Of a stretch of 64,000 nucleotides of DNA, positions 11,843-24,032 are shown in pieces. The notes beneath the pieces are model-generated. The model did not search any database. It saw nothing but the letters and a program-made list of their open reading frames with translations, and was not told the DNA's origin. Source of the stretch: Lagopus muta (taxonomy: Eukaryota; Chordata; Aves; Galliformes; Phasianidae); assembly GCF_023343835.1 (NCBI RefSeq), contig NC_064440.1, forward strand, positions 34,975,537 to 35,039,536, read 5' to 3'. The number at the start of each line of letters is the position of its first letter. Within the stretch, counting starts at the first letter, position 1. Position numbers and translations under genes: made by a program.

Positions 11843-13428
11843 TTACCCAAGCATCTGTGCAGAACAGTGAAGTCCTATTTGCCTTGCAAAGACCCTCTGC
11901 CCTCCTCGGCCGGTGCCATGCACCCATCCAAAGTGGTGCCAGCAGCTGTTTCCCATTGGAAATAAAGGTTATGCTTCCATCTGCCAGCTGACTGCTCAGG
12001 AACCCTCTGCTTCTTCTGTCCCATGTTGGAGCTGTAGCTAGGCCATCTACCAGCATGATCTCATTGCCACTGGTGAGCATTAGTGACCTGTGAAATATGT
12101 GGATACAAGGATGCATTTGCAGGAGGGCACACGCTCAGCCAGCTGCTTTGGAGGCTGCATTCTTGGCTGTGCCCTTGTGTGCTGCCAGCACCAATTCACA
12201 GCTCCTTCCATAAGCAGGGAAAGTGAAACAGCAAATGAATGTACCTGTGGGGAAGAAGAGGTGGTGATTTGAGGGGGGTAACTGAGAGCATTGAAACAGA
12301 CCACATGTAACAAGGGAAAGATAAGGAATTGGTTTGCAATAATTCTTTTGTATAGGTACAGATGTTGAAACTGCAAGGCAGCTTCTAGGGTAGAGAAACT
12401 GCAATAGGTTCTTTTGGTTTTTAGACATCTGTGAGGGTAATGGAAGTTGGCCTGGAAGATATATGGCATCTTTCTAGCCTTACTGTCAAAAAGATTATTT
12501 AAATTGCAGGTTCCCATTCACTGTTTTCCTTTACATGTTGACTTAAATCTATCTATTTTGTTCTCATTTCTCATTTGTTTGCTTTTTAAATTCTTTTTCC
12601 CCAAATATATCAACGGTTCCCATGCTCCAATTCTGTGACTCTTATTGCTGGTGAGGAGGAAAGGCCTGAGCTATATGAATGCAATTATACCAGTGTGGAG
12701 TTGATTGTATATTCATGCTGACTTTAACTTGCTGTGTTCAGCAGCTGGGTGTTGGGATGGAGCCTTTTGTAACTATAGGTCAGGAGCTCAGGGTCTGTAA
12801 GTGCACCGTTCTCATGTGGCATAATAAGATTCAACAGGGCATCAAGGTGTACAAGCCCAGCCCTCACTGCCAAAATCAGGTCATCTACTGATAGTCTGTA
12901 TATATTTCTGTGCATATATTTCGAAGACACCTCTGATTTATTTCTTGCTGTATCTGGAAGAAAGCTGAGATCCAGCACTCATTTGTTGTACTGAGCCATT
13001 TGAAGATGGGTTTCCCAAGTCCTTCTCTTCTCCATCTTTTTCTCCCTGCTCATGACTTTAACCCTTGGGCAGCTTCTGGCTCGTTTGGCTGATGGAGAGC
13101 TGGGCTATCTCTGATGCCTTTAATTGATCTGAGCTTTGGGAAAGCTGGTGGCTGTGAGGAGGGGGAGTCTCTGGGACAGTCTTCCTGCAGAGCAGATGAA
13201 GAGAAGTGCAGTGCAGTTAAATGAGCTATATTCCTCTTGTGTACCACATTTAGAGAGAGTAAGGAGGACTATATGTCTACATCCAAATGCTTCCCAGACA
13301 GGCAAGTGTGGCCTTCTTACAGCCATCACATTTCTCCCATGAGGCTGAGAAGTGAAACCTCCATTTGGTGCTGTCTGTGTTAATTAGGAATCTTCCAAGC
13401 CTGAGCCTTCCTCAATAATTAAAGGAGG

Positions 13429-13470
13429 AAAAAGGCAAAAAAAAAAAAAAGAAAAAAAAAAAAGACAAAA
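13429..13470. repeat. A-rich tract
   Basis: Two A runs of about a dozen bases each, interrupted by G. Simple repeat. Confidence 0.8.
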
Positions 13471-15984
13471 GACCTATTTTATTAATGGAGTGAGTTCCAT
13501 GCCAATATAAATCACATCAGAGATGAAGCTGCACAATGGGATGAGTCTGGATGAAATAAGTTTCCACAGGCTTATTTTTCTGTCACTCTTTCTCTCCCTG
13601 ATGTGATTTTTGCCACCACGTTTCTGCCACTCCTCAGAGCTCCCATGGTGTGCTGGGCTCCCAGCACAAGGCAGCTTGAGGCACGCTTTGTCCCAGCACA
13701 GTTTAATATCTGAACGCTTGATGGTGCAATCTCATAACATTCTTTATACTGTATTGTTTCTTTTTTTTTCTTCTGTTTTCTAGGAGTGGAATTACATAAG
13801 CCTGATGGTAGTTGCACCTCCTGCTGTAAAATGGGCTGTAAAATGAGTTGTTATGTAAAGAGCAGAAAACAATGATTCGCCTGCCTTTTTTTCTTATTAA
13901 TAATGAGCATTTTGCACTATGAAGCATTTTGCAGTGATGAGACACACCCATCACAGAACAAGCACATCCCAGTGTATCTTCACGTTTCCTGGAAACACAG
14001 GAGATGCATTAAAGCTGAGTGCAGTGTTCAGTGGGGAAGAGATCACCTGTGACCCTCCAGCAGCCTCTCAGGACTGTGTGTCCTCACTGTGCACACCAGC
14101 ACAGAGTGCAGCTCTGTCTCTGGGATGTTGCTCTCCATCACTGCAGGGTCTTGTTGGTGGCAAGTAGCATGGGGAGCACTTGCTGTGTAGGGTCAGGTCA
14201 GGCTGGTCTAGGCCAGAATGTCCCACTGCAATGTGACAGTCTGTTAAGGATTTGGTGTTGCAGGTAGGGTCTGGAGCCTTGTGCACCATAGCTGCTGTGA
14301 GTTTGTTCACCACAAATTTACCTAGCTTGCTACTGAACCCAGGACTTTGTCAACATCTGTACTTTCCTGTACTCCAGACTGGAATTGCTCTGCTGGCTGT
14401 GCAGTTAGAAGGAGTGACCCATCACTCCTATTCACTGCTCCCTGCCAGCATTAATGCTGGTGCCTTAATGGTGTCTCTCTCTTTGGCCTTTTCATACTTG
14501 CAAAACCCATCCCTGTACTGCCTGCCTGCTCAAGCAGAACAAGAGAGCTCCTTTCTGTTGGTCAGCTAAAAATTATGTGCTTTCTTGTTGAAAGAGTTTC
14601 CATTTTGATCTATTTGCAGTACTTTCTTCCACTGTATCAAAGTGTAACTTATCTGATCCAGCCGCACACCTTTGCTGCTTCACACTGCTCTGCCCTTTCC
14701 TGTTGCTGTTGCAGGGGTTACCCCCATTACAGCAGGACCAAAGCAGCTCACCTCTTTCAGAAGCTTGTGGGACTGTCCATCCACGGTCAGCAATGGGAGG
14801 TTGTTGCTGGAGGCCTATGCAAAGACCTGAGCTTGGAGATGGCCTATGGCTAACCTTACCTGCTCAGATGGGTACTGCTGTTGCTTTTCACCTGAAATCA
14901 GAGCTGCTTTATTTATGGTGTGATGACTAGCTCCCAGGCAGACAAGCTTCAATGCGTACTAATGAACAAAACAAATGTTTTCCCCTCAAAGTATCATGTG
15001 TTTTCCCAGACTTCCCTGCTTCTCAACCAGCAAGATAACATCAAAGTGGTAAAATTTAATGAACCTGCCGCATTAGAGCACAGCATGATTTATTTGCTGC
15101 TACACAGAGGAAACTTTTCAGTATATTCCTCTGAATTTACTAGGTTAAAAATTATTGCAGCCCATTTGACAGGCAGCCATCCTTGGTGCTGCTCTGTAAC
15201 AGACAGAGACTGAAGGACAACTTGACTGCTGATCAGCAACGTGTGAATGCTCCTGTTTGGAGACAGTAGGCAATGAGCAGTGCCCTATCTTCTCTGAGAT
15301 GGGCATGTTGCTGAAACAGCCCGATTTCAAGAGGAAACTGAGGACTTGCTTATTAAGTACGACAACAGAAAAATCCCACATGATGCAGCCCATCTACAGA
15401 ATGCATGAGAGTGGGGAGGGAGGCTTTAATTATGCAGCCGTTTCCATGACAACCTCTTCTATCAAATGGCCAAGCATAAGGGCTCCCTGCTCCTCTCCTG
15501 CTTGGTCTTGTTCACCTCTGGAACAAGTACTCCAGGATAAGAGCCCAGCTGTACCTCAGTGCATTTTACACAGCTCTGCATTAACAGGAAAAAAAAACAA
15601 ACCCAGACCTAATGACTGTCCTTACACAGACAGGGGCTGGAGGAGCCTGGTTTTACTTCCATTGCAATTGCTTTCTCCTGCCTTGATGACAAATTCATCA
15701 AATTCATTCCAGGTGTTGTTGGTCAAGCCAAGGAGAGGCACTTTTCTCTGCATGAGTCTGTTGGAGTCTTGGGCAAGGTCAAAGGGATTCTCATTTGCTT
15801 CTCATTTTTGCTTTATGGGACAAGCATGACTTTGGGTTATGGGAACACATTATAAATATGCACTCCTTCCCTCTGTTACAGGAAAAACAGGAGCAATGCT
15901 CACTGAGTGGCAGGCAGCTTTCAACAGCTGTTTGCTTAATCCGAAGAGGTTGTGAGTCCTAAGATGACATTTCATAGCAATAGG

Positions 15985-16002
15985 GGAGGAGGAGGAGGAG
16001 GA
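15985..16002. repeat. GGA microsatellite
   Basis: About six perfect GGA units. Confidence 0.85.
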
Positions 16003-17150
16003 AGACATCAAGGTGTTGTCCAAATGGAGGAATTGTTCCGCTTTCTCTGAGGCCACGTGAATGGCAAAACATTAATATTTGCTTTTCCATTTCCCTTTGG
16101 GCCCCATTGTTTGAGAGTTCAGCCCAGAGACAACTTTCCAGCTCACCTCTGTTTACACTGAGTGTCGGCGTTGCCAACCTTGTACGGAGCCTTTCCCTTC
16201 CTTATATTGGCTGAGCGGGAAGGAAAGCTGTGCTAATTCTTCCTAACATGAGAAGACTCATTGTCCCTCTTGACTGCTGTTGAACAACAGCTGTTTTTGT
16301 TGTATTGTGGAGCTGTGTATTTTCTTTTTAATGGCTCAACACTACTTAAAAGCCAGGTCTGTCTCTAGCATGGCTGCCAAATCAAATGGTTGGCTTGCTG
16401 TGAAACTCAGCCTAAGACTTCAATTGGAAAGTAGTTCAACAATAGAGCAGGTCAAAAATCCCACTTGGCTCAGATTCCTGGTTCTCAGGTCAAGATTTCT
16501 GACAGCAAAAACACCACTTTAGTAGTGACAGTGTCAACTGTTGGTGTGTGCGCTCCTCAGAGAGTGCTGTATATTTTGCTTGCATTGAAATGAGCTTATC
16601 TCAATTTGAAACAGATATTTTGCATTTAAAGAAGCCTTGCAAGACCTTTTTGGATGCATTAAAAGTGCCAGCAAGAGGTTTTTATCCATCCTCTGTCCTT
16701 TAAACTCTGCCAGCCTTGGTCTTTGTAGGTGTTGCTCAAGGAGTTGATGGGAGCTTCTAGAGCAAGGCATATAGTGCTGTAATTTAACTTGCAAATGAGA
16801 TGATTTTTGCCTCCTAAATCACAGCAACCTGGTGGCTTTTACAGTCTTCTTAAGAATGGCTTTAATTCTATCTGAATCCAGTATAACTCCCAGTGTTGCT
16901 AATTTGTATGAGCACAGGCATGGCAAGAGATGCCAAAACGCACTGTCTCTTGCTGAGCACCATTATGCGTCACTGCTGCCCCATGCCCCAGAAAGCAAGG
17001 ATTTCCCCTCCATTGGAGGCATGAGAAGAAGGAGGCAGTGGTGCCGAGTGTCTTGTTTGCATTTGGGGTAGAATCCAAGCTCTACCTGCCTGCTTCCTGG
17101 TGGGGCATTGTGATGGCCAGGTAGGCTGCTGCTCACCCAGCACCACAGCT

Positions 17151-17191
17151 CACAGAAACACAGAATGGCCAGGGTTGGAAGGGACCTCAAT
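17151..17191 (-). mobile_element. Short CR1 3' tail
   Basis: CACAGAAACACAGAATGGCC followed by GGTTGGAAGGGACCTCAA is a 41-bp CR1 terminus. Confidence 0.75.
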
Positions 17192-19632
17192 TAATTGTTT
17201 CTCTTTCTGAAGCAATTAAAAGAGCTGGTGTTACTTGCTTCATTAGTGCTGTGTGCTTGGGCTGGCTCGAGGGCCTAAAAGAGCCCCCATTCCAGCACCA
17301 AGTAGCTCAGAGCTTCACATCCTGGGGGAAAACAGCATTGGAGTTTGGGGCAGATGTCTCCTCCCTGCGGAGCTGGCCATGCTGTGTGCTAGAGGAAGGC
17401 TGGCAAGACCTGAAGATCTCAGAAGAGTCAGGTGGTGAGTATGTCCTGTGTGTGAGGTGGATACCAAGGGCACATCTTCACCTCTGCTGCCCTCCTGGAG
17501 GAGGGGAGGTGAGTGGCAAGTTGGCATGTAAACACTGGGCTGCAGTGAAAGGTTGCTGAAGTGAAGGAGAATCAAAGGCAGCAGCTAACTGAGAGGCAAG
17601 AAAGTATAGAAACCTAAGGCTTGGAAAAGAAAGCAAATAAAGCTTTAATGCTTTGGCTTTGTAATGAGCATAATTATACTTAAGCTCGTTGCCTAATTCT
17701 GAAGCAGTCTGCAAGTGCTGAAAGCCCAGAGTTTACACCAGCAAGCAGCACTGACAAGCTGCGTGCAGAAATTGGCCTTCTGACTCCATGAGGATATTGA
17801 AGATGTTCTGGTAAATATTTACATTTTTTAATCTCCATTGCTAATCAGAGCTGAGATTATTTAACTTGCAAGCGTTTATTAAAATAAACTTTGCACTGAT
17901 TGCTTCTTCTGCTATTTTTTCCTCCTTCTGTCCAAATGCTAGCAAAGCAGGGCTTTTGTGAAAGTTACGTTTGCTGAAGCACTGCAGTTGCTGCTATATA
18001 GCACAGCATCGTTTGAAAGGCCCTTGGAGACATTATTCCAAAGTGAGCTGTCATTCCAATCTTGATGCTGCAATTAGTTAACAACAGGAATCTCTGAATA
18101 GAGTGATTCTGTGGGTTTTTTCCTTCTTTGAATACCACTCTTGGTGGCTATGTTCACTATATTTATGCCAGCCCAGCTGGATCCCAGCTTGCATCTACCG
18201 TTCCTTCCGTCTTTGGTCCTGGAAGGGACTCAGAGCACGCAGTGGTGGCTGGGTGGCTCCTGGGAGGGACGGTGCTTCCCATGGAGACGCTGCACATCCT
18301 GGCACTGCTGGCTAACAGGGAAAGCTGCTCGGTGTCTGTGGCATTTTCCCCATTAATGCTGAAAGGGTGGGAATGCTGGTGGAAAAGGATTGAGGGGAGA
18401 GCATCCGCTGTGTGGATGGGAAAAGAAAAAGCCACCAGAGCTGTGCAAATGCTTTCTGAAAGCTTGGGTTTCTGAGTGGAGCCAAGGGACTTTTGCAGCC
18501 GTTGTCTCTGCTGCCACTGCTCGTTTCACCCCTTGGCGCAGACAGATCTGTAAGAAGATAAAGCAAAGGCTGCGTGCCTGAAGCTGGGCAGACCAAGGGC
18601 AAATAGTTGCAGAGCCTGGTGGTGAGGAGGGAATAAATCAGCTTTTTGCGAATCAGAGTAGGACTCTACACCAGTGTTGCCTGTGTTCTAGGGTGAGCGA
18701 GCTGTGGGCTCTTTGGAGCCTCGAGGTATCTCTGTCTTTACTTTTTAATATCAGTCTTACAAAGTTTGTAGCTTGTCTGGGTGTATCCTTTCAGCCCTGC
18801 TGCATTCAGCCTCTGAGTAGATGTGAGAAACCCTCCGTTCATCCTGAAGGAAAGCAGAGCATGGCACTTAGCTGTTTAACATGACGTTTCACAAAGAAGT
18901 AAGGGTAACACCACCGAATGAACTGGTCTCTAATTGCTGCCACTGAACCCTCTGAAACTCTGAGCTAATGAGCAGGAGATGGGAAGCATCATCAGCATTA
19001 CCCTCAAATAGGAATACCCAGGAAAGCAGCTATGTTTTGGTCTCTGATGTGAAAAAATCAAATTGCTGTTGTCATCTGTCCCCACTAGCATCAGGCTGTC
19101 TTGCAGCAAATGCCTGCCCATCTTTTCAAGTCTGTCAGCTGGTTTTGACCTTGATATGAACCATCCTGGGTGTGGGTTTGTCACCAGGCAGGGTGAGAAA
19201 TGAATGTAGCAGAGGAGGTAGGAGATGTGAAAAACAGAGGATAACCGTACTGTTGTGGGTGAGTAGATGGAGGGCTGTCTCCAACAGGGAGCAATGTTGT
19301 TGCGAGATCCATGGGCTCTGCTGCATTAATGATTCTGATAAGCAGTAAGGAATGTGGAATGAGTTATATCTAACTGATAGGGCAAACTGGGAATACCTGA
19401 GAGTCATTCTGCCATCTTCTTCCATGCAATACTTGGACTGTGAGATAATAATTTACAGCTCCTTCCAGCAGCAGCTTGCACCAGGTCCCAAGTTCCAACC
19501 AGTGATTTGGCCCTGTGCAGCTTGAGGGTTAAAGGGCACTGGTGGTTCCATGGAAAAAAATAATCAGGAGAATCAGAAATAAAGCAGATAAATTCTTCCA
19601 TGATTTTTGGGTAGTGCTGTGTGGAGCCAGGA

Positions 19633-19699
19633 GCTTGATTTGATGCTCCTCATGGATCCCTTCCAACTCGAGATATTCTATGGTTCTGTGATTCTGTGG
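19633..19699 (+). mobile_element. Short CR1 3' tail with octamers
   Basis: ATCCCTTCCAACTCGAG followed by ATTCTATGGTTCTGTGATTC marks a CR1 3' end. Confidence 0.8.
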
Positions 19700-20370
19700 C
19701 AATGGAGAGGAACTTCCAGATGTAATTAAAAGCACTGTTACCTTTGTTATTCATAAGAATGTCTGCCATTGATGGGAAGCTAGGGCTGGTGTCAGTGAAA
19801 TGAAATAGAACCATGAAAGTTAAATCAGCATGTCTGGTATCCAGGTGTTTCTGTTTAGTGTAAGTTCTTAGCCTCATTTGGCCTTCTGCTGTATTTAGCA
19901 CATAAGATCCAAACTCTGCCCTGAACATCATCAGGATGCTGTTTCCTGCCAGTTTTTTCTGTCTGGCCATGTTATATACCTCACCATACTTCTGCTGTAT
20001 CTTGCTATTCTAGGCTGGCCTTTGCCATGCAGCTCTCAGATCAGGCGGGATCATTAATCCTGCTGTCTCAATGACAAACAGAGCTATTGCCAAGATGTGA
20101 TATGTTTTAGCCTTTTTTTTTTCTTTCCTCCAGGTGATGATTTCAAGGTGTGCAAAGTCTGATGCAGCAGGGCAGAGGGTGCTGCAGCATCCCAGTTCAA
20201 ACCTCAGCAGCACTGTGTGGCTTCCAGCCCCACCTCCCAGTGCTAGTGCTGGTTTGGCCATGGTTCTCCTGACTGATCTCTGCAAGAATTGAGTTTGGAG
20301 ACTTATCTAACACAGAGAACATCAGGGCAGCCTTGTCTGTGAGAGGCATCTGTGCCCATAGCAGGTGAAC

Positions 20371-20411
20371 TTTAGGCCTGTTCCAACTCAAGTCACGCTG
20401 TGGTTCTGTGA
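20371..20411 (+). mobile_element. Very short CR1 3' tail
   Basis: TTTAGGCCTGTTCCAACTCA then a degenerate GGTTCTGTG octamer. Plausible but only about 40 bp. Confidence 0.55.
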
Positions 20412-21077
20412 AGGTCTTGGGGGCACCAAGGTGGTGAGGATCAGAAACACGTTGTTGTGGGAGCTGTATGAACGTAGGTGAGAGTTATTGAAGAAGAAGC
20501 AGCTGATTTGCACACTGTATCTGGTTACACACACCTGCACCAGCACACAAAGGGACAAGGCTGTGTATCCACAAGAATAAAGCAGGCACATTTCAGACTG
20601 TGGACAAGCAATCACCCCCAACACACTGCCAGCCAAATTATGTCCCTCATCACAGCTGCAAACACAGCATGGCCTGTATCCAGTGTCTTCTCTGCTTCTC
20701 CCATCTAACACCTCAATGCTCCTGTAGTGTTGCCAACAGTCTATGGGGTGTGGAGATCTGTTTTAAGGAGATATGAGCAGAACTTCATTGTAGTTGTGGT
20801 CAAAGCTGCTGGCTGGAGCGTTGTTCCAATTGCTGTCTTTTTGGCATTCCCATGTGCTTGCCTGAAACCTTCACCCTGTGCCTGGGTGGACTTAAGGTGA
20901 ACGTTGGCTTGGGTCTGATGTGGTCATAGCATGGCTCCTTCCTGCTCTCCGCTCCTTTATTTGGGAGTGCCCCCTTCCCTCATGCTTTCTGGTCCAAAAG
21001 CATGCTTTCGGACATTGCTGTCTCTGCACAGATCCTAAAGGGCACAGCATGTGGCTACGAGCATGCTTCTTAATTGA

Positions 21078-21341
21078 GTCACAGAATCCTTTGAGGGTTG
21101 GAAGGGACCCTCAAAGGCCATCTGATCCAATGCCCCTGTGATGAATGGGGCACCCACAGCTCCATCAGGTGCTTAGATCCTATCCAGCCTGTCTCCAGGG
21201 CATCCACCACCTCTCTGGGCTATCAGTGCCAGTGCTTCATTACCCTTATCATATAAAACTTTTTTTTTATATCCAGTCTAAATCTCCCCTCTTCTAATTT
21301 GAAAACGTTTCTCCTTGTCTTCTTGCAACAGACCCTGCTAA
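21078..21341 (-). mobile_element. CR1 LINE 3' fragment
   Basis: GTCACAGAATCCTTTGAGGG and GGAAGGGACCCTCAAAGGCC begin the reverse-complement end. It extends to TCTCCTTGTCTTCTTGCAAC and AGACCCTGCTAA, landmarks about 260 bp into the CR1 3' region. Confidence 0.88.
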
Positions 21342-22102
21342 GGGGTGCTGTTTGTCAGAGTGCAGTTCTGCTCTCCATCTCAGGCCAACCTTGAGTAATG
21401 TGGGTGGCTGGTGCAATGGGATGAGCATGTGGGAGCTGTTTCTTTTGTCTGGGGCTTGTTTAATCAGGCAGGTCATTCAGTGAAAGTTGTGCCTTTTAAT
21501 CTTCTGATCTCTGTCCCTGCCTTGAGCAGCTTTGCCATCTGTTCAGATGTCGTGTAAGGTGACCACACGTTTTTCTCCAAAGGCCTATGTTTCTCCAAAG
21601 CTCCTGTTCCCTATCCAGACCTACTGAGCAGCTCAGGTATGCCTTCCAGTGGCACTGAATTACTTATCAGTCGCAAAATTATTTGGACTTGACCTTCTGA
21701 GATAAGCCTATGTGAAATGTAACTGGTTTTGATCTCAATTTCCTTGAAAAAATTGGTGCTCAGTTGGTTTTATTCTTCATTGTGGGTCACCTGGCATGCA
21801 GTTTTGCTCTCTGTTTAAGATGTAACTCCTTAAGCTTTCTTGAGATGCTTTCTGTTTGGTGCTGCTTGTTTGGAACTATTACTGCCTTGAGAGGAAGAAA
21901 GCTGAAGGTGCATTTCCACACATAAGCTCAAGCTGCAATGGTCCCAGATACATAAACAGACAAATCCTTATCTACAGGATGTGCTGCTCTGAATAAGGCT
22001 AACTGCAGAAGCTCTCTTGGATTTGGGTTGTGACAACAGTGTGTGACTCTGACATTGCTTCTGCCATCAGCAGATCTCAAAGCACATAGCAAATAAGTGT
22101 AC

Positions 22103-22149
22103 TTTCCACTGATTGATGCACGAGAGAGTGCACTATAAATCAGTGGAAA
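22103..22149. repeat. Perfect 12-bp inverted repeat with nested hairpin
   Basis: TTTCCACTGATT (22103-22114) pairs perfectly with AATCAGTGGAAA (22138-22149). Inside, TGCAC (22117-22121) pairs with GTGCA (22128-22132) around a 6-nt loop. Unpaired bases are GA on one side and CTATA on the other. Pairing stops at once outside the outer arms. It could be a structured RNA segment, a remnant of a small inverted-repeat element or chance. Confidence 0.7.
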
Positions 22150-24002
22150 CGTGGGCCTTGATCCTGTCCCTGCTGTATCTCCAGGCTCGTGCTCCTTGTA
22201 AGACACAGCGTGGTGAGGATTTATGCCTTCCAGCTTTGCACCTCCCTTGGGGCCTGTATGTGTGCTCATGTTTGTGCATGCTCAGCTGCCTGCTTGAGCT
22301 CCCAGAGGGGAGGACTCTGCTTTTGGTCCATGGAAACATGTGTGGAAAGATGCCCACAGCAGTGCCAGTGGAGGTGGTAGCTGGTTTTGGTCCGAGGAAT
22401 TCATCTTTTGGGGTTCAACAGCTCGTTGTTATGCTATTAATTTCAGACTCTCAGAGCTGGCAGCGATTGCTCAAGAGCGGATGATGTTTGAAATAGTGGC
22501 TATGCTGTCATTGTTACTGAATCTTCATTATTCAGAAAGCTTTGGCTGGCTGCTGGGTCTGTGCCGAACGAATCTTGCAGTACAAATATTTGCCTGTGGA
22601 GAGATGCCTTATTATTAATTTAAAGCCTGACATAAATCACGAGCTCAAAAATGCAGACTTAAGCTTCCTGGACAAAAATAGATGTGGCCTCTTGCATGGG
22701 GAGCCGTTCCGTTTATGCTTCCATAATTGGATCATGCTGAAATGGATACCTTAAATTTAGTTACAAAAGGCTAACCAGAAAAAAATGCCAACAATTTATC
22801 ACAGCCACGGTGCTATATTTAAAGCTGTCAGCGTTTCCAGGATATAAAGTGATTATAAATCCAAGCGATTTGTAGCCAGCCGTAGGAATCTGCCTTCGTG
22901 CTGACATTTAACACTGAAGTTCTCCACACCAGAACCCCCTGATTCAGGAACGTAATTAAGCCTTCACCTCTTATTAATTTTAGGATAGCTTATAGCCAAT
23001 ACAGGCTTAAATGTAGGCAGATACTTGAATGTACTGTTGAATCCATGTCCAAAAGCTTAATTATTTTTCTCAGTAATGAAGACCTTGCTGTGGATTTGAA
23101 GTTAGAAGTACCAGAATGCTGCTGGAACCAAGGGCTGATGCAATCTCCTCATCCCTACTTATTAAATAGAGCATTTGTGTCTCCTAAAAGGTCCTATTAT
23201 TTGTTATTAAGTAATAGCTTCACTTTTTGCTTGCTGTGACCTCAGGTGAATGAGATCCATTAGCTGCTCAGGAGCTGTGTAATTGAAAGATATTTGCTTG
23301 AATTATGTTTTGGATAATCCTGAAGGAGCCTGGCATTTGGAAAACTGGCCAAGAAATGAGGCAGCTGGTAATACTTCTGCCTAGGCTCTGCTTTCCATTG
23401 TGTTTTCATTTCCTACCTTCGTTCCTTTTCCCTTAAGTGACATCAAGCTTGTGGAATGTACTCACTTATTAGCAGAGTAAAGGATAAGCAAAAAAGAATG
23501 CAATAAAAAAGAAATTACTTCTAAACCTCCCCTGCCAAATATGTGAATCTTTCAGGAAACTAACACATGGCCCAGCTCTGCAAATCACTGAAGAATGTGA
23601 GTTGTTCCTATTGGAGTAAACAGCACTAAGCAAGTCTGCAGGGGTATTACACAGGGGAAGTGAGGCCTCAAACACCGCATCAGTACTGAAAATCTTCCTG
23701 GGGCTTCTAAGGTGCTCCATGTGACTCATGGCTGCTGCTTTTGGGCCCATGCTTCTGTCAGCTCCTACCACATCATTTACACTGCACAGCCCCTGGGCCA
23801 GATCAGCATTCATCTTGTGGGTTTGGACTCTGAGCTGGTGGAGATAGGCTTTCATGGCTGAGGGTCAGCTTCTGCCCCCAAGTTTTAGCAGCTTCCAGGT
23901 ATCCTGTAGCTGTCATGTTTGCGTGTTTCCAGGAGTGCTGCCTGATGGGCAGAGGCAACCTCCTATGCTCCAGTTTGTGCCCAGTGCCTCTTGGCCTCCA
24001 CA

Positions 24003-24032
24003 TGAAAATAGCATCTCTGAAAATAGCATCTC
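24003..24032. repeat. 15-bp perfect tandem duplication
   Basis: TGAAAATAGCATCTC occurs twice back to back. Confidence 0.9.

Larger units (their letters stand above)
11843..21077. other. Intergenic, only minor repeats
   Basis: About 9 kb without a supported gene. It contains an A-rich tract (13429-13470), a GGA microsatellite (15985-16002) and three short CR1 tails annotated separately. ORFs up to 190 codons (15257-15829) lack family features and span non-coding-like composition. Confidence 0.55.
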
